64,000 nucleotides of DNA from Gordius sp. MW1 (Eukaryota > Nematomorpha > Gordioida > Gordea > Gordiidae): assembly GCA_964036665.1 (NCBI GenBank), contig OZ038530.1:5656501-5720500 (forward strand), in the 5' to 3' direction. The translations under genes and the position numbers were made by a program. This document shows, one piece after another, positions 34,445-46,260 of the stretch. Each line of letters opens with the position of its first letter. Positions within the stretch are counted from its first letter, which is position 1. A model generated the notes under the pieces. That model was not told the DNA's origin, ran no database searches, and was given only the letters and a program-made list of their open reading frames with translations.

Positions 34445-36823
34445 TCACATTGAAATTTTAGATTCTTCCATGTATTTGCGTATGGTTCTCCAAAGAGCAG
34501 GAATATTTCCAGCCCCAAAGCCTTCAGTCCCATGCCTTTCTATGAGTTCAAGGAAAAAGGTGTCTTTACTGAATAATGGCTTGGTAAATATTTGGAGAAG
34601 ATACCTGCATTATTTTTGTGAGATTAGTTTTTATAAGGTGAAACAACTTAAAACGTTTCAATGTATTTAAACGAAAATAGATTTGACCAAATTTAATGCT
34701 TTGGGGGCCCCAAAATTAAAATTTAAAGCAAAAGTATATGTTTAAATCCTTAAAATATGTGAAAATAACCTCGATTTTTGGCGTCTAATTAAGTTGTTGT
34801 TAACATCGTAATAATCATCTCCCTCTTCGTCTGCATCCACGAGCACGCCACTCTGACTTAAACTTGCCCAGTCCAGGCCTATATTTTCGATCCTTTTTTC
34901 AATATCCTCCTACGTAAAAACAAAATATATATTAAATACTAAAAAATTATTTTATTTAAACGTTTGCTACTGGGATAATAATCTCCCTCTGAATTTGAAG
35001 CAAGGTATAATTTTTTATCTTAAACATTTTTAAATGCGCCTCCCTGGCCAATTAAAATTAACAATAAGTAAAATCAAACTAAAACATGTAAGGAGTTAGT
35101 ATGAATTACTTCATAGTAATAAGCTTTGGGTGTCATTAAAAATTCTAAACCGTTTTCTTGCAACCGATTTCTGGCCGTCATGATATTTTGGCAATGTAGA
35201 GCTATGTGTTGGACACCGGGGCAGCCATGAGCCTTGATAAATGCCGTAATCTGATCTGAAACTGCGCGCAAAATGAAATTTTACGTGATAAAAATATTGA
35301 AAAAATAAAATATTGTGATTAAAAATAACATATTAAATATTTACGTCCGGCGGTGAGGGATTCTGCTAAAACCAGCTTAAACGGACGTGTATTAGGGTCG
35401 CAAGGGGCCGATATTATACCATTTTCTCGACATTTCCAATACTCCATAGCCAATAGGCGCATACCCACGTCTTCGTTCATATTTATAATGAAACCATCCT
35501 GCTCGCTCTCATTTCTATATATCAAATCGCATAATGTTGAGACATGTCATGTCTTAATAGATGTTTAAATCATAGTAAATATAATAGCTGTGTCTATAAG
35601 ATGCGTTTATGAGGTGCAAAACTTTAGTGGACATTTTTGTGTTATAAATTGTGATAATAAAAAAACCATAATGACTTAAAAAATTTAAAATTAAATTAAC
35701 TCTTAAATACAATTAGCGTAAAAGTTTCCATACTCGTTAACCAAGAATCGTTGAAAGCCCATACATTTTTGATACCACTCCAAAATGGTGGAATAAGAGC
35801 CTACCTCGCATGCTAAGGCAATGTGGTCAATACCATTGTATAAGTTTTTGTCGCTCTTAACAAGTTCATTGGTTAATTTATTATTTGTTTTGGTCATGTC
35901 TTCATTGAGTGGTCTGGAATGTGGCATGACAAATTGGGACAAAGACCCTCTGCGTCTGATCCCATTGACGGTTCGAGTATTGCGATCATTTATGCCACGC
36001 ACAGAATATAGTCTGAGTAAAGGCCTTCTTCTAATACGGCTTTACCATTGAAATATACAAAAAATGTAAAAATTTACGTGAGATTATGATTAATAATAAC
36101 ACTTATTCATTTTAACTTTTTAATGGAAACAAAATTCAAAAATCTCGTGTAATTTGATTTGAACCTTTCCTAATATAAAGAAAATTGCAAAAAACAAGGG
36201 TATTTAATTATCAATAAAAATCAATCAAATTAATTGCAACAAAAACTAAGCTTAATAAAATTTGTTTTGATATTTATGCGCAAGTCAATAGATAACCTCG
36301 GCATGTCGTAAGTTCTGAAGCCGGGTAAAAAGATGCCAGTATATTCTGAATCGTCTATTAGAGTGTGAACTATGTTGCCAACGTTCGATTTGATTATCGC
36401 GTATTTAACGGTTCCAAATTCATCGCTAACACTCGTCGTATTTCGCAAAATGATATTATCCTTTTCACATAAATCACCTCGCTCCTTTTGATATTGCTTG
36501 CAACGATCGAGAATTGCTGATACATTTTTAACTCTCAAAGCTACGTTGAATACCGAATCGGCTGCATGCTTGTTTTGCGTGCCATGGTTACAACAAAATA
36601 CGGTCCAATCTTCTGACGCATAAATTGGCTTAAATCTCGATTCGGATCCTGGAGCGCGTTGAGTAATGGTTACAGTTATTCCATTGCCTCGAAGGACCCA
36701 TTGTTTGCAGAGAATAGTTTTGCGACTAGCCAACGCTTTTATCCCCAATATCGATTTCAGCTTAGCAGCCATTTTTTCTCCATCCACTGCACAAATTCCA
36801 ACATGATGCAACGTGGCTTCCAT
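34445..36823 (-). CDS. HPDL: 4-hydroxyphenylpyruvate dioxygenase-like protein (HPDL/HPD family)
   Basis: HPD/HPDL enzymes are Fe(II) dioxygenases acting on 4-hydroxyphenylpyruvate; mammalian HPDL makes 4-hydroxymandelate for coenzyme Q headgroup synthesis in mitochondria. Exons (minus): 36823-36297, 36030-35734, 35514-35345, 35261-35110, 34909-34770, 34604-34445. They total 482 codons with consistent phases. Motifs: LHHVGI and LASRK near the N-terminus, YTGIFLPGF, IDHIALAC (ligand His245), PFKLVLAESL (HPDL-like), VQHIALHC (His350), GLEFLMTPKAYY, YLLQIFTKPLF, FFLELIERHGTEGFGAGNI (Glu448). All three iron ligands are kept. At 481 aa it is about 100 aa longer than usual. The extra length is mostly a basic linker at about residues 176-240 and an acidic stretch near 400-425. 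HPD versus HPDL is undecided; LVLAESL and LASR favour HPDL. Confidence 0.9.
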
Positions 36824-38633
36824 TTATTAATTTATATTTTTGTGTTTGATCTCTGATAAAAAATAAAAAGCCTTTTTGAAATCTATTAGGTCGACATTAT
36901 ATGTTTTACTAAAAAGGTGCAAATGTTTTAAAACTGCAAAGGAAATTGGTAAAGAAAAAATTGTTACATGAAAAGCCAATTTTATGATGTTAAATGACAG
37001 CTGCGAACCCTCAGGGCTTTGATTAATGCTATGTTGTCGAAACGTGCTTAAATGATTACCGTTAAGTGTTTATCAAATTTATAATTGTCCTGTGAAAGAT
37101 AATGGATTAATATCAATAACTAAGTTTAAGCGGAGGTCGTTTTTATGAAATTTTAAATTGAGTGTTTATTAAAATTAAAAAAACAATTTACACAAAGACT
37201 AGTAATTTATTATAAAAATTCAAGAAATATTGTACTCTTTAGTTTCAAATAAACTCTGAAATGAAATATATAGATATGCTAAATCAAATATAAATTATGC
37301 GACCGCCTTGTGATTCATCTTAATTTATATGCTGGAAAAGTAAATATATTGCCAAGTTTTATTATGTTTTTATGTTTTGCGCTATTTTATTAATCACTAA
37401 AATCGTCACAAAGTTTGATTAAGAATAATAATTAGTCAATATTTGGACATTTATTCGGCTAAATTACAACATTATTGGCAACTCCAGTCAAAACACATTG
37501 CCATGCTATATACACGTTATTTTGGCTTTAAACATTGTTTAAAAGGTGCAATTTGCACTTTATAGGATTATATTTTTCAAGTTTTATTTGGTTATATTCC
37601 AATAAAAGGCGATATTGTTTTTAGCGAAAACGATTGAAATATGTTACACATTTAATTAACGATTATAAATCAAAATCTGGCTTAGTAGGGTAAGAAAATG
37701 TAAAGCATCTCTGAATAATTTAAATTTAGCGGCACTGAATTATTAAATCGAGTTGACGAAGAAGGAGGTGTGCGTGTGGATACGGCCGATTGGATTTAGA
37801 GAAGGTGGTTAAGGAATTTGATAGTAAAAGGGCGTAAGGTTTAACATTTTTCATCCAAGAATAGTGTCAAAAGAAAAACAAAGATCGTAGATAGGTGGAT
37901 TTAGCGGGATCAGAAGGATCAAAAATTTCTATCAACATATCAGGGGTTCTGGTGGGAGAAACGAATCGGGGTTGAAATAGCAGAATGATGAAAAAATAGC
38001 AGAAAAACATTTTTTTAGATTATCAATATTAGAATTAAATCTCAAATAGGGAGGGAATTTGATGTGCAAATAATCCTAACCCTAACCTAAAACGCCGACT
38101 TAAAATACTAACCCTAACCCTAACCCTCCTGATTAATCTTGATCTTGATCAGTTCTGACCAATTTGGCTGTTTTTTTTTTCTGCGAATTTGACCCGGTCC
38201 CGGGAGAAACTGGAAATTGAATGGATAAAAAAGAGTTAGAGACACAAAGTATATTTAAATCTCTTTTTAAAAATTCGAAGTAAATTTAATATAGCCAGAA
38301 ACTTTATTCTGATATCAACGAATTTAACAACCCACCTCTACCGAATCTCACCCTCTTTTAACATTATGCAAAGTATTCAAAGAAATTTATAAAGCCCATA
38401 AATTGCCTAGAGAAAAAAAGATTAAAATTAGATATTTAAAGATTGCTTTATATTATAGTGAAAAAATATCTGCTAATTTGATTGATACTATTTATGTATA
38501 ACATAAACATGATTTTATTAAATCTATTTATTAAAAATATTAAAAATCCCTTTGATCTAAGAATGTTGGCGTAGGCAAGGGGGGGGGGGAAGGAGAAATA
38601 ATATAAGCCAGATTGCTAAATATTAAACTAATT
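36824..38633. other. AT-rich intergenic DNA with TTAGGG-type repeats
   Basis: No gene. Three perfect and several imperfect CCCTAA units occur around 38065-38135, preceded by CCTAAAACGCCGACTTAAAA. That phrase resembles the interior of the MITE at 32917-33208. A 10-nt G-run lies at 38580. Confidence 0.6.
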
Positions 38634-39354
38634 TAGAAATCTGCACGGGCAGGCCCCGCCCGCAGGCGGGTACGGACGGGCTTTATATCTAAGAAATTTT
38701 AACGGGCCGGGGCCGGACGGGCTTAACAAATGATGGAACGGGCTCGGGTGGGCCTGAGATTTTTATAATGGGCTTGAACGGGCCTGAGATTAACAGTCAT
38801 GATGAGACTATTGGGCTGATTTCAATTTGTTAAAATAGTGGAAAGCCATAGAGGCCAGGTAATATATTTAAAACTGATTTTAAACGTTAATAGATATCCG
38901 AAATCAGCACATTTAGCACATATTCAATGTGTACCGGCTACAAGTGCCACCAGCGAGCGAAAATTTTCTACGAGGAAGGCTAGAAGAGGAAAACTCGCCT
39001 AAAACCAGAAATAATGAATGAATTATTATTTTTACATGATAATCATTGATGTTTTTCATGAATATGTCAAAAAATAAAATAAAATTTTGTGAAATTTTTG
39101 ATGAATTGGGCCGGGCGCGAAGTTATTTTAAAAATTTGAACGGGCTTGGGCGGGCCTAACGTTTTTCTAAACGGGTACGGACGGACCTCTAAAATGTACG
39201 GACGGACCTGAACGGGCCTAAAAAATTTAGGGATGGGCTCGGACTGGCCTGAAGTGTTTAAAAAAAATTACGGGCGGGCTCGGACGGGCCTTGAAGTTTT
39301 GAAAACGGGTACGGGCGGGCCGACCTTCTAACAACGGCCCGTTGCAAATCTCTA
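38634..39354 (+). mobile_element. hAT element remnant with transposase C-terminal piece
   Basis: The ends TAGAAATCTGCACGGGC (38634) and GCCCGTTGCAAATCTCTA (to 39354) are inverted. Both subterminal zones carry repeated ACGGGCxxGGGC motifs. The middle encodes IQCVPATSATSERKFSTRK (about 38920-38985), the highly diagnostic hAT dimerisation motif, followed in another frame by RLKPEIMNELLFLHDNH and a stop. No clear 8-bp target duplication remains. This is an internally deleted copy. Confidence 0.85.
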
Positions 39355-40974
39355 TACTACATTTTAGCATATTTTAATAAATAATCCGAGGGCTGTAATT
39401 TAAAAAAGATCATTCGTAAGAATGTTAAATTTTCTACAAATCATTTTTTTCAACTCAGTCAATAATAATGTTTGCGATTCTCTTTTTCACCAATATTTAA
39501 TTAATTTAGAGAAATATGATACAAGAAATGTTATTAAAACACATATTAAGGACACGAAAAAAATTAAAATTATGCTGTTAAATTGTTAACCTGAGACAGA
39601 ATCTAATATTCCTTAATAAGGCACACGTAATCTAAAATCTGAATATACCTGGTTTAATCAATGGCCTTGGTTGCCCTATTTCTGAAATGATAAAAAGAAC
39701 ATCTTGCAAATATTGTGGTGTAACAGCCAAAATGGGCAGGATCCCATCAGGAACTAAAAGACCTATCACCCTTTTTAGATACGGAAATATTCGTTAGATA
39801 TAAAGCCCATACTTTTGCTAAATATCATTTGCATGCAATTGATATAATAAATTCGCTAGAAAAGATATATTTTCTAATAAATGGAGACATTTATATATTT
39901 ATATTGAGGAATGCTTGTATACGATAAACAATTATTTTTTTGTGGGTAAGAGATATTGCTTTAAGAGGTTTGATTAAACTTTTAGAAACAAGGTCATCTT
40001 GATTAGGGTGCTTTATCACTTGAAATGTCAGTAAAGAAACATTGTAATGGGCAAAAGTTTTGAGAATTGACAATATTAGTTTGAATCATTTGATTAATTT
40101 TGTTATAATCTCATCATGAATTCGAGGAAAAGTATACAGATCATTTTTAGGACATTCTTTCAATGACATCCAAGACTCTATCACTACCAAAAACAAGATG
40201 ACCTTAATTAACATCAGATTAAAAGTTTATATATCAAACCTCTAAGAGCAATGGTTTCCCACAAACAATAAGTGCTTTTTTTATCGTAAATATTGCATTC
40301 CTCAATTTAAAATTATAAATTTCAGAGTGTCGATTACAAACTGTTTCCCTTTTATTAAAATATAAAATTTCCAGTGCATTTATTATCTCAAATGCATGCA
40401 AATAGTATTTAACAGAAGTAAGAGTTTATGAAATTTGAAGGAATTTGTCCATTTCAGAAAAGGAAATGTGATAAGGCTGTTTACTTTCTGATGGATGGGA
40501 TTCATATCCTGCTTTTTTTGTCCGTTAAAACACAATATTTGAAAATGCTCCTTGTATAATTTAAGAGTAGGCCAACCAAGGTCATTTCTTAAACCGTGAT
40601 TATTTTAAATTTTAGATTACGCGTGCCCTTTTTAGAGAAGTTATATAATGCATTATTTTCCAAAGTTATTCTTTAAATTTTTCAATGTCCTTAATTGGTG
40701 TTTTAATTATATTTTCCTTACTTATCAATTAAAGCATCAAGTGTTGATGAACAAGGACGATCCCAAACATTATTATTGACTAAGTTAAAAATATCATTTA
40801 AAATTCTTACTAATGTTGTCTTTATTAAAAGTTAGAGTCTTTTGACTTATTGAAAACTTACGATTTTTTTTAAATATTGTTAGTTATTATTGGAAGTATT
40901 CTTAACACAAAAATCTAAGACTACAACTTTTTTAAATTACAGGCAAAATTAAATAATTATTTATATAATTATTA
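39355..40974. other. AT-rich DNA, no gene recognised
   Basis: Only short frames. No element ends found up to the LINE target duplication. Confidence 0.5.
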
Positions 40975-41011
40975 TAGTTGCTCAAAGTAATCTTCTCCTT
41001 CTTCTTCTTCT

Positions 41012-43284
41012 TTATAGTGTTGAAAATCCCACAGACGTGGGGTAAGTTTTCAGCAGCCTCTTCCATCTGAGTTGCGTAAATGCCATGCCAATTTCCATCT
41101 GTTTGACGTCCCTATCCTTTTCGACAAGTCGTTTCCAGGTGGCACGTGGTCTGCCCCTTCCTCTTCTTCCAGGCACGTCCATCTCCAGCGTTCGCCGTGT
41201 GACATCGTCCTCGTCTCTTCGTAATACATGGCCGTACCACCGAAGTCGATTTTCTCTTAAGAAGTCCTTCGTCGCTTGTATACTTATCTTTGTCATCAAG
41301 GATTTGTTCGTCCTGCGATCCAGCTTGGTGTAGCCTAAGCTCCATTGCACCATTCTCATTTCCGTGACTTGCAAGAGTTTCTCTTCCGCGGTGGTTGCAG
41401 CCCATGTTTCGCTCCCGTAAAGCAAGACCGGTCGCACGATGGTTTTGTACGCCTTGCTTTTCAACCAAATTGGTATCTTTTTGTCACACATGACACAGGA
41501 GATGCTGCGCCACTAGAGCCATGCTTTCTTGACCCGAGAATGGACTTCGGTGGTACATCCTCCTTCTTGATGTAATAGCGAGCCAAGATATGTGAACTTA
41601 TCAACCTCCGTGTACATTGGACCGTCATTTTTGTGCATTTGCGGACTACCGCCCATCGTTTGCATGTAAACCGTTTTCTTCTCGCTGACCTTTAACCCGA
41701 ATTCCGAAAAACGTTCTGACCATTTTTTCGCCTGATGAAAAACCCCTTCTCTTGTTTCATCGCATAGGACAATATCATCGGCATATAGCATAGTCCAAGG
41801 GGCTGGCTTGTGCAAGTCCTTTGTTATCGTATCCATAATTAGATTAAACAAGAATGGGCTTAACGCTGACCCTTGATGTAGTCCAATCATTATTCGGAAG
41901 GGTTTCGTTTCTCCTACGGTAGTCCTAACAGATGCAACCGCGCAATTATACATTTCCTTGATAAGTCGAACATATCCTTCGGGTATATTTCTGGCTCTAA
42001 GGGACCACCATATTAAGTCTCTCGGAACCGTATCGTAGGCCTTTTCTAAATCGATGAAGAACATGTGTAAGTTCTTTCTTATGTCGCCATATTTTTCCAT
42101 CGTCTGCTTCAACGCAAAGATTGGATCCATCGTTGATTTACCGGCCACGATTCCAAACTGATTAGGTGAGAGACATACTTCGTCATTGAGCCTTTTCACT
42201 AGCACCCTTTCTAGTAGTTTTAGTGAGTGGCAGGTCAACTTGATACCTCTAAGGTTGCCACATTCCTGCGCGTCTCCTTTGCCTTTGTATATGGGTATGA
42301 TCGTACTTTCCCTCCATTGTTCAGGGATACGACTCTCATACAGCATAGCGTTAAATAGGCCTGTCATTATGTCGATTCCTTCTCCTTTGCACCCAAGCCA
42401 AGCTTCGATCGGTAAATCATCGGGACCTAGCGCTTTCGCTTTCCGCATCTTCGTTAGTTGCGCTCCTACTTCATAAGCCTGCAATGGTAAAACCAAGTTC
42501 GAGTTCGGTTCCACCCTCTCTAGCGGTCCTCTATCATTCGTTTTGTTCATCATATTTTGGAATTATCTTTCCATCTTTTGATGACTTCCTTCGGTTTGCA
42601 CAACGTTCGTCCCTCTTCACTTTTAATGACTTTCAGTGTCCCGACATCTCGACTTTTTTTCTCCCTAATCTATGCGAGTTTATACATGACTATGTCGCCG
42701 CCCTTGGTATCGAGCTTGTTTGTCATCTCGGTGTAAGCCTCGTTCTTCGCTATCGCAACCGCTATCTTAGCTTTGCGTTTCGCTTCACGATATGCCACTT
42801 AGTCTTCTCCTTTCTTCGTTTTGTACCATCGTAGGTACAACGCCTTCTTTTCTTCTATAGCCTCTTTGACCGAGTCATTCCACCACCATAGTTCACGCTT
42901 GTGAGCTCTGCCGCCCTTAGGTCGTCCCAAGATTTGAAAGGCCGTTTCCTTTAGAACATTTGCAACGGTGTCCCACCTTTTGTTAATGTCGCCCCCCAAG
43001 CCTGCAACCTTCAAGAGCGGAGTTGCTCGAGCGTGAAACATTTCATTTGCACCATCATCCTTAAGCTTTTCGTACTTTGTCCTTGGTGTGTAGACTTTTC
43101 TTGTTTCGGGAAAAATCTTTCTTGCTATATCGAGGACAACTGGCCGATGTTGTTTGGCGATTTCTTCCCCCGGTATAACCTTGCAATCTTTAACTTGCCA
43201 CAAATTTTTGCGCTTCACCAGGATGTAGTCGACCTGTGTAAGGTGATCCCCACTGATGTACGTCGCTAAATGTTCGGTACGCTT
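41012..43284 (-). pseudogene. RTE LINE reverse transcriptase and C-terminal region
   Basis: Order on the minus strand: the end of the endonuclease (43218-42799), then from 42553 RT motifs KAKALGPDDLPIEAW, STIIPIYKGKGD, NLRGIKLTCHSLKLLERVL, FFIDLEKAYDTVPRDLIWW, GLHQGSALSPFLF, MLYADDIVL (YADD catalytic motif), and FGLKVSEKKT. The tail carries IRPVLLYGSETWA-type and RLRWYGHVLRRDED motifs typical of this LINE group. In-frame stops occur near 42800, 42675 and 41513, and a frame break near 42560. Confidence 0.92.
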
Positions 43285-43998
43285 CTAAAAGATGGTATTC
43301 ACAATGGCCATATCGTAAGCTTGCGCCATCTGTAGTAACTTCTCTCCCTTTTTATTCTTCACCCCATAGCCATGCCCGTCGTGATTTCGTTCGTACACGC
43401 CCCTTTCTTTCCCAACGTGCCCATTAAAGTCTGCTCCGATGATGAGATTCTCGTCAGGCTTCACGTAGCGTATTTCTTTTTCGAGCTTCTCATAGAATTC
43501 GTCCTTCTCATTTTCGGAACATCCAACCTGGGGCGAATAAGCACAAATAACATTGACAAGGCCGCCTTGATCCGCCAGCTTTATGCACATCAATCTATCC
43601 GAGCATCGTTTGATTTCGACTACCTTGTCCTTAAAGAAATCGCTAAGCACTATACCGACCCCGTTCTTCCGTGATGGGGAACCCGAGTAGTATAGCTTGT
43701 AACCATCTCCCAGCTCCCTGGCTTTTGTTCCATGCCACCGCGTTTCTTGTAGACACGCTATGTGTATCCTTCGCCTTTTTAGCATCTGCGCAACCTAGAT
43801 GCTCTTCCCCGTCAGCGTGCCCAAATTCCAGCTGGCCACTCTTGTCCGTTCGACAACTAGATTCCTTAACCGCCTTCGTTGTGAGTGAGGCGGTAACCCT
43901 TGTATACTTTTCACATTGCACGGGCGGATGATGCAATGCGCGTGGTTTGGGGAGGACGCCCTAGCATTCTGGTATAAGTTCGTATTTGAAGCTGCCAT
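43285..43998 (-). pseudogene. RTE LINE N-terminus and endonuclease domain
   Basis: The N-terminal part contains VASWNLGTLTGKS, then a TAG stop, then HIACLQETRWHGTKARELGD (Glu of the active site), RKNGVGIVL, VICAYSPQVG, LIIGADFNGHVG (Asp/Asn) and AQAYDMAIVNTIF. These are the ordered APE-like endonuclease motifs of RTE elements. A further in-frame TAG follows NTIF, after which KRTEHLATYISGDHLTQVDY continues in the same frame. Confidence 0.9.
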
Positions 43999-44310
43999 GT
44001 TGTTTGGAGTTGCTTTTTTTTACAGCCGGCTTACGACCTGACGCCAACCCTCCACTTTTCTCACAAGGACTTGGGACCGTCGTTGGTAGTGTTAGTTGCT
44101 CAAAGTAATGCAGTATTTAAATTAAATTATAAAAAGTGGATTATTATAGTGATTTTTTTTTTAATTGAACCCTAACCCTGATATTTTTTTGCATTACACA
44201 TCCTTAAAAAGGGATAAAACGCTTATTTTGCAACTTTGAACCCGATTATTTGAGAAAAACTTGAGGTATAGGAAAAAACAAAAAACATATTCGTGTTCAG
44301 CACAAAGAAC

Positions 44311-45404
44311 CAGACGTCAGATTTGTTTGGAATTTTATGCCCGAACCCGGCCCGGTTCAATTTTTTTACCCCATTGCCGTCCCGAACCCTTCTAAGTGTC
44401 GCATGAAACATTAGAGCTGCCCGAAATGCACGGCCCGAAATATTAAATTTGCCTGTTAAGCCCAAAATTTTGCGATCTCAAATTCTTTCAACCACTATTA
44501 AAAAATAAGCATTAAATTAATGGCATATTGAATCAAACAAATATAGCGATATTTTATTATCCCGGACAAGATCTAATTTCCTATATTATTTAAAAGTCGA
44601 ATGATTTTTCCAAATTAAACTTTTGTTCTTTAATTTTAATGGGTCAAAAAAACGTAGTATTTGATCTTTCTAAAAAATTTGGCCAGAGTTTCTTTAAAAT
44701 GTTGTTATCACTGGGGAAACTGCTCTAGGTCACAATTTTTAATATATAAATTGCTAATGCATTTAGGTACAAACATGTTAGAACGTTTACAAATCATATA
44801 ACAGCAAAAGATTAATTATAGCAATTTTTTATTAAGTTTAAATTATACATATTTTATAAATAGAAATACTCTTACATTTACCATAAACAAAATTATACTC
44901 CCCTTTTGGGTTAACCCGTTTAGGCCCCTACCCTATGAATAAATTTCTTAATGAATAAACTTAGTTCAATTAGTCAATCTGTGCTCTTCGAACTTACTTT
45001 TTTGATAAAAAACAATAATTTATCAATAGAGTTTAAATGTTAACACTAGCATTCATTGTGTCAATTTGGGCATGACGTTTTGTTTACGTATAGACGGCAC
45101 ATGTGAATTACGAACAATGAAAGGGCTACATAAATATGTTAACCCTTTCCATGAACGTAGCTAGGGATAGGGGCTTGATAGAAATAGAGTGGTTTGGGCA
45201 AAAATTATAGAAATAACTTGGGGGCAGATAGCAAAATCAAGTTTCTTAACTCTTTTAGCATTTTTATATACAATCAAATAAAAAAGTAACAAAATAATAC
45301 ATTATCCAAAAAATTTTATTAAGCCCGAATTAAAAATCCTATCATCGTGCTTGCCCAAAAATAAAAATTTAGGGCAGTTGCAAGGCCGGGCAATCTGGTC
45401 TCTG
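44311..45404. mobile_element. hAT-type element, copy A, just downstream of the EGFR-like gene
   Basis: Ends CAGACGTCAGATTTG and CAATCTGGTCTCTG are inverted. The exact 8-bp direct repeat CAAAGAAC flanks it (44303-44310 and 45405-45412). Subterminal regions are rich in GCCCGAACCCGGCCCGG-like blocks. No transposase frame is seen. An inverted relative (copy B) lies at 54718-56847. Confidence 0.92.
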
Positions 45405-45412
45405 CAAAGAAC

Positions 45413-46260
45413 CCTACAAAAATCTGTTAACCAATCCCCAATTGAATATTTTGTTGACCGTTATTAAACAAAATTGTGTATTTTTTTCCATGAAGGCATT
45501 TTATTCTTTCTAGATCATTATTAATATGCTAAAATCTATTGAATTTAATAAGCAGGCATTCAGCCATGGATCAAACTAGCTCTTTATCCGAAATCGATCT
45601 TGCCAATAATTGAATTGCATGATTTAAACGATGAAAAATTAGAAAACCGATTATCATAAAATAACAATACTAGTATCTATATATTTTTTTTATTAAATTT
45701 TAAATTCTAATAAAATGAAAAATAATATGATCAGATTTTATTTAGATAATGAAACTAGATAATCTAGGCTTGCAGCTACTCGTCTAATACACTGAGATAG
45801 TACAGAAATAAAATTTAATACATTTTTATTGCGTAATTCCTATAAAATTATAAAGTTCTTGTTGAAAGTAAAAATACAAATTTATAACAAGCGTTGGGTA
45901 TAAAATTGAATGTTTATAAAACAAATCAAATAATGTAATAATAACAGAGATGCTGGTTTAGAGATTTCGCAATAAAACTTATAAAAAAATTTACATTAGT
46001 TACTATGTTTTAAAACAAGGCAGTGTATGCATGGTGAATTATAAAAAGAAAAACTTTGTACACGTAACCGCGATATATAAAGAATATTTAATTGCAAAAT
46101 TATGGTAAAAATTTTTTCATAGGTAAAATATATCGTTTGATTAAACGGGTACGTAGTATATTTACTTATAAAGTTGAGCATTTAATGATATAAGCGTAAT
46201 GCATCTTATTCTATAAAATATCATACATAAAATATGCGGCGGTGTGGTGATTTTCATGTA
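45413..46260. other. AT-rich 3' flank of the EGFR-like gene
   Basis: No coding content seen. The 3' UTR and polyadenylation site of the minus-strand receptor should lie here. TTTATT motifs are frequent, so no single one can be chosen. Confidence 0.5.

Larger units (their letters stand above)
40992..44092 (-). mobile_element. RTE-type LINE, full length but inactivated
   Basis: On the minus strand an APE endonuclease is followed by a reverse transcriptase and a C-terminal domain. The 3' end is a short (GAA)n tail (TTCTTCTTCTTC at 41000). The 17-bp direct repeat TAGTTGCTCAAAGTAAT flanks the element (40975-40991 and 44093-44109), so both ends are original and the copy is not 5'-truncated. At 3.1 kb it is the usual RTE size. 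Several in-frame stops and a frameshift make it dead. Composition is much richer in GC than the host flanks. Confidence 0.93.

Noticed and set aside
34551-34570. Apparent frameshift at the A-run in the last HPDL-like exon
   Set aside because: On recount the run is five bases and the frame FFLELIERHG is continuous to the stop, so no frameshift is claimed.
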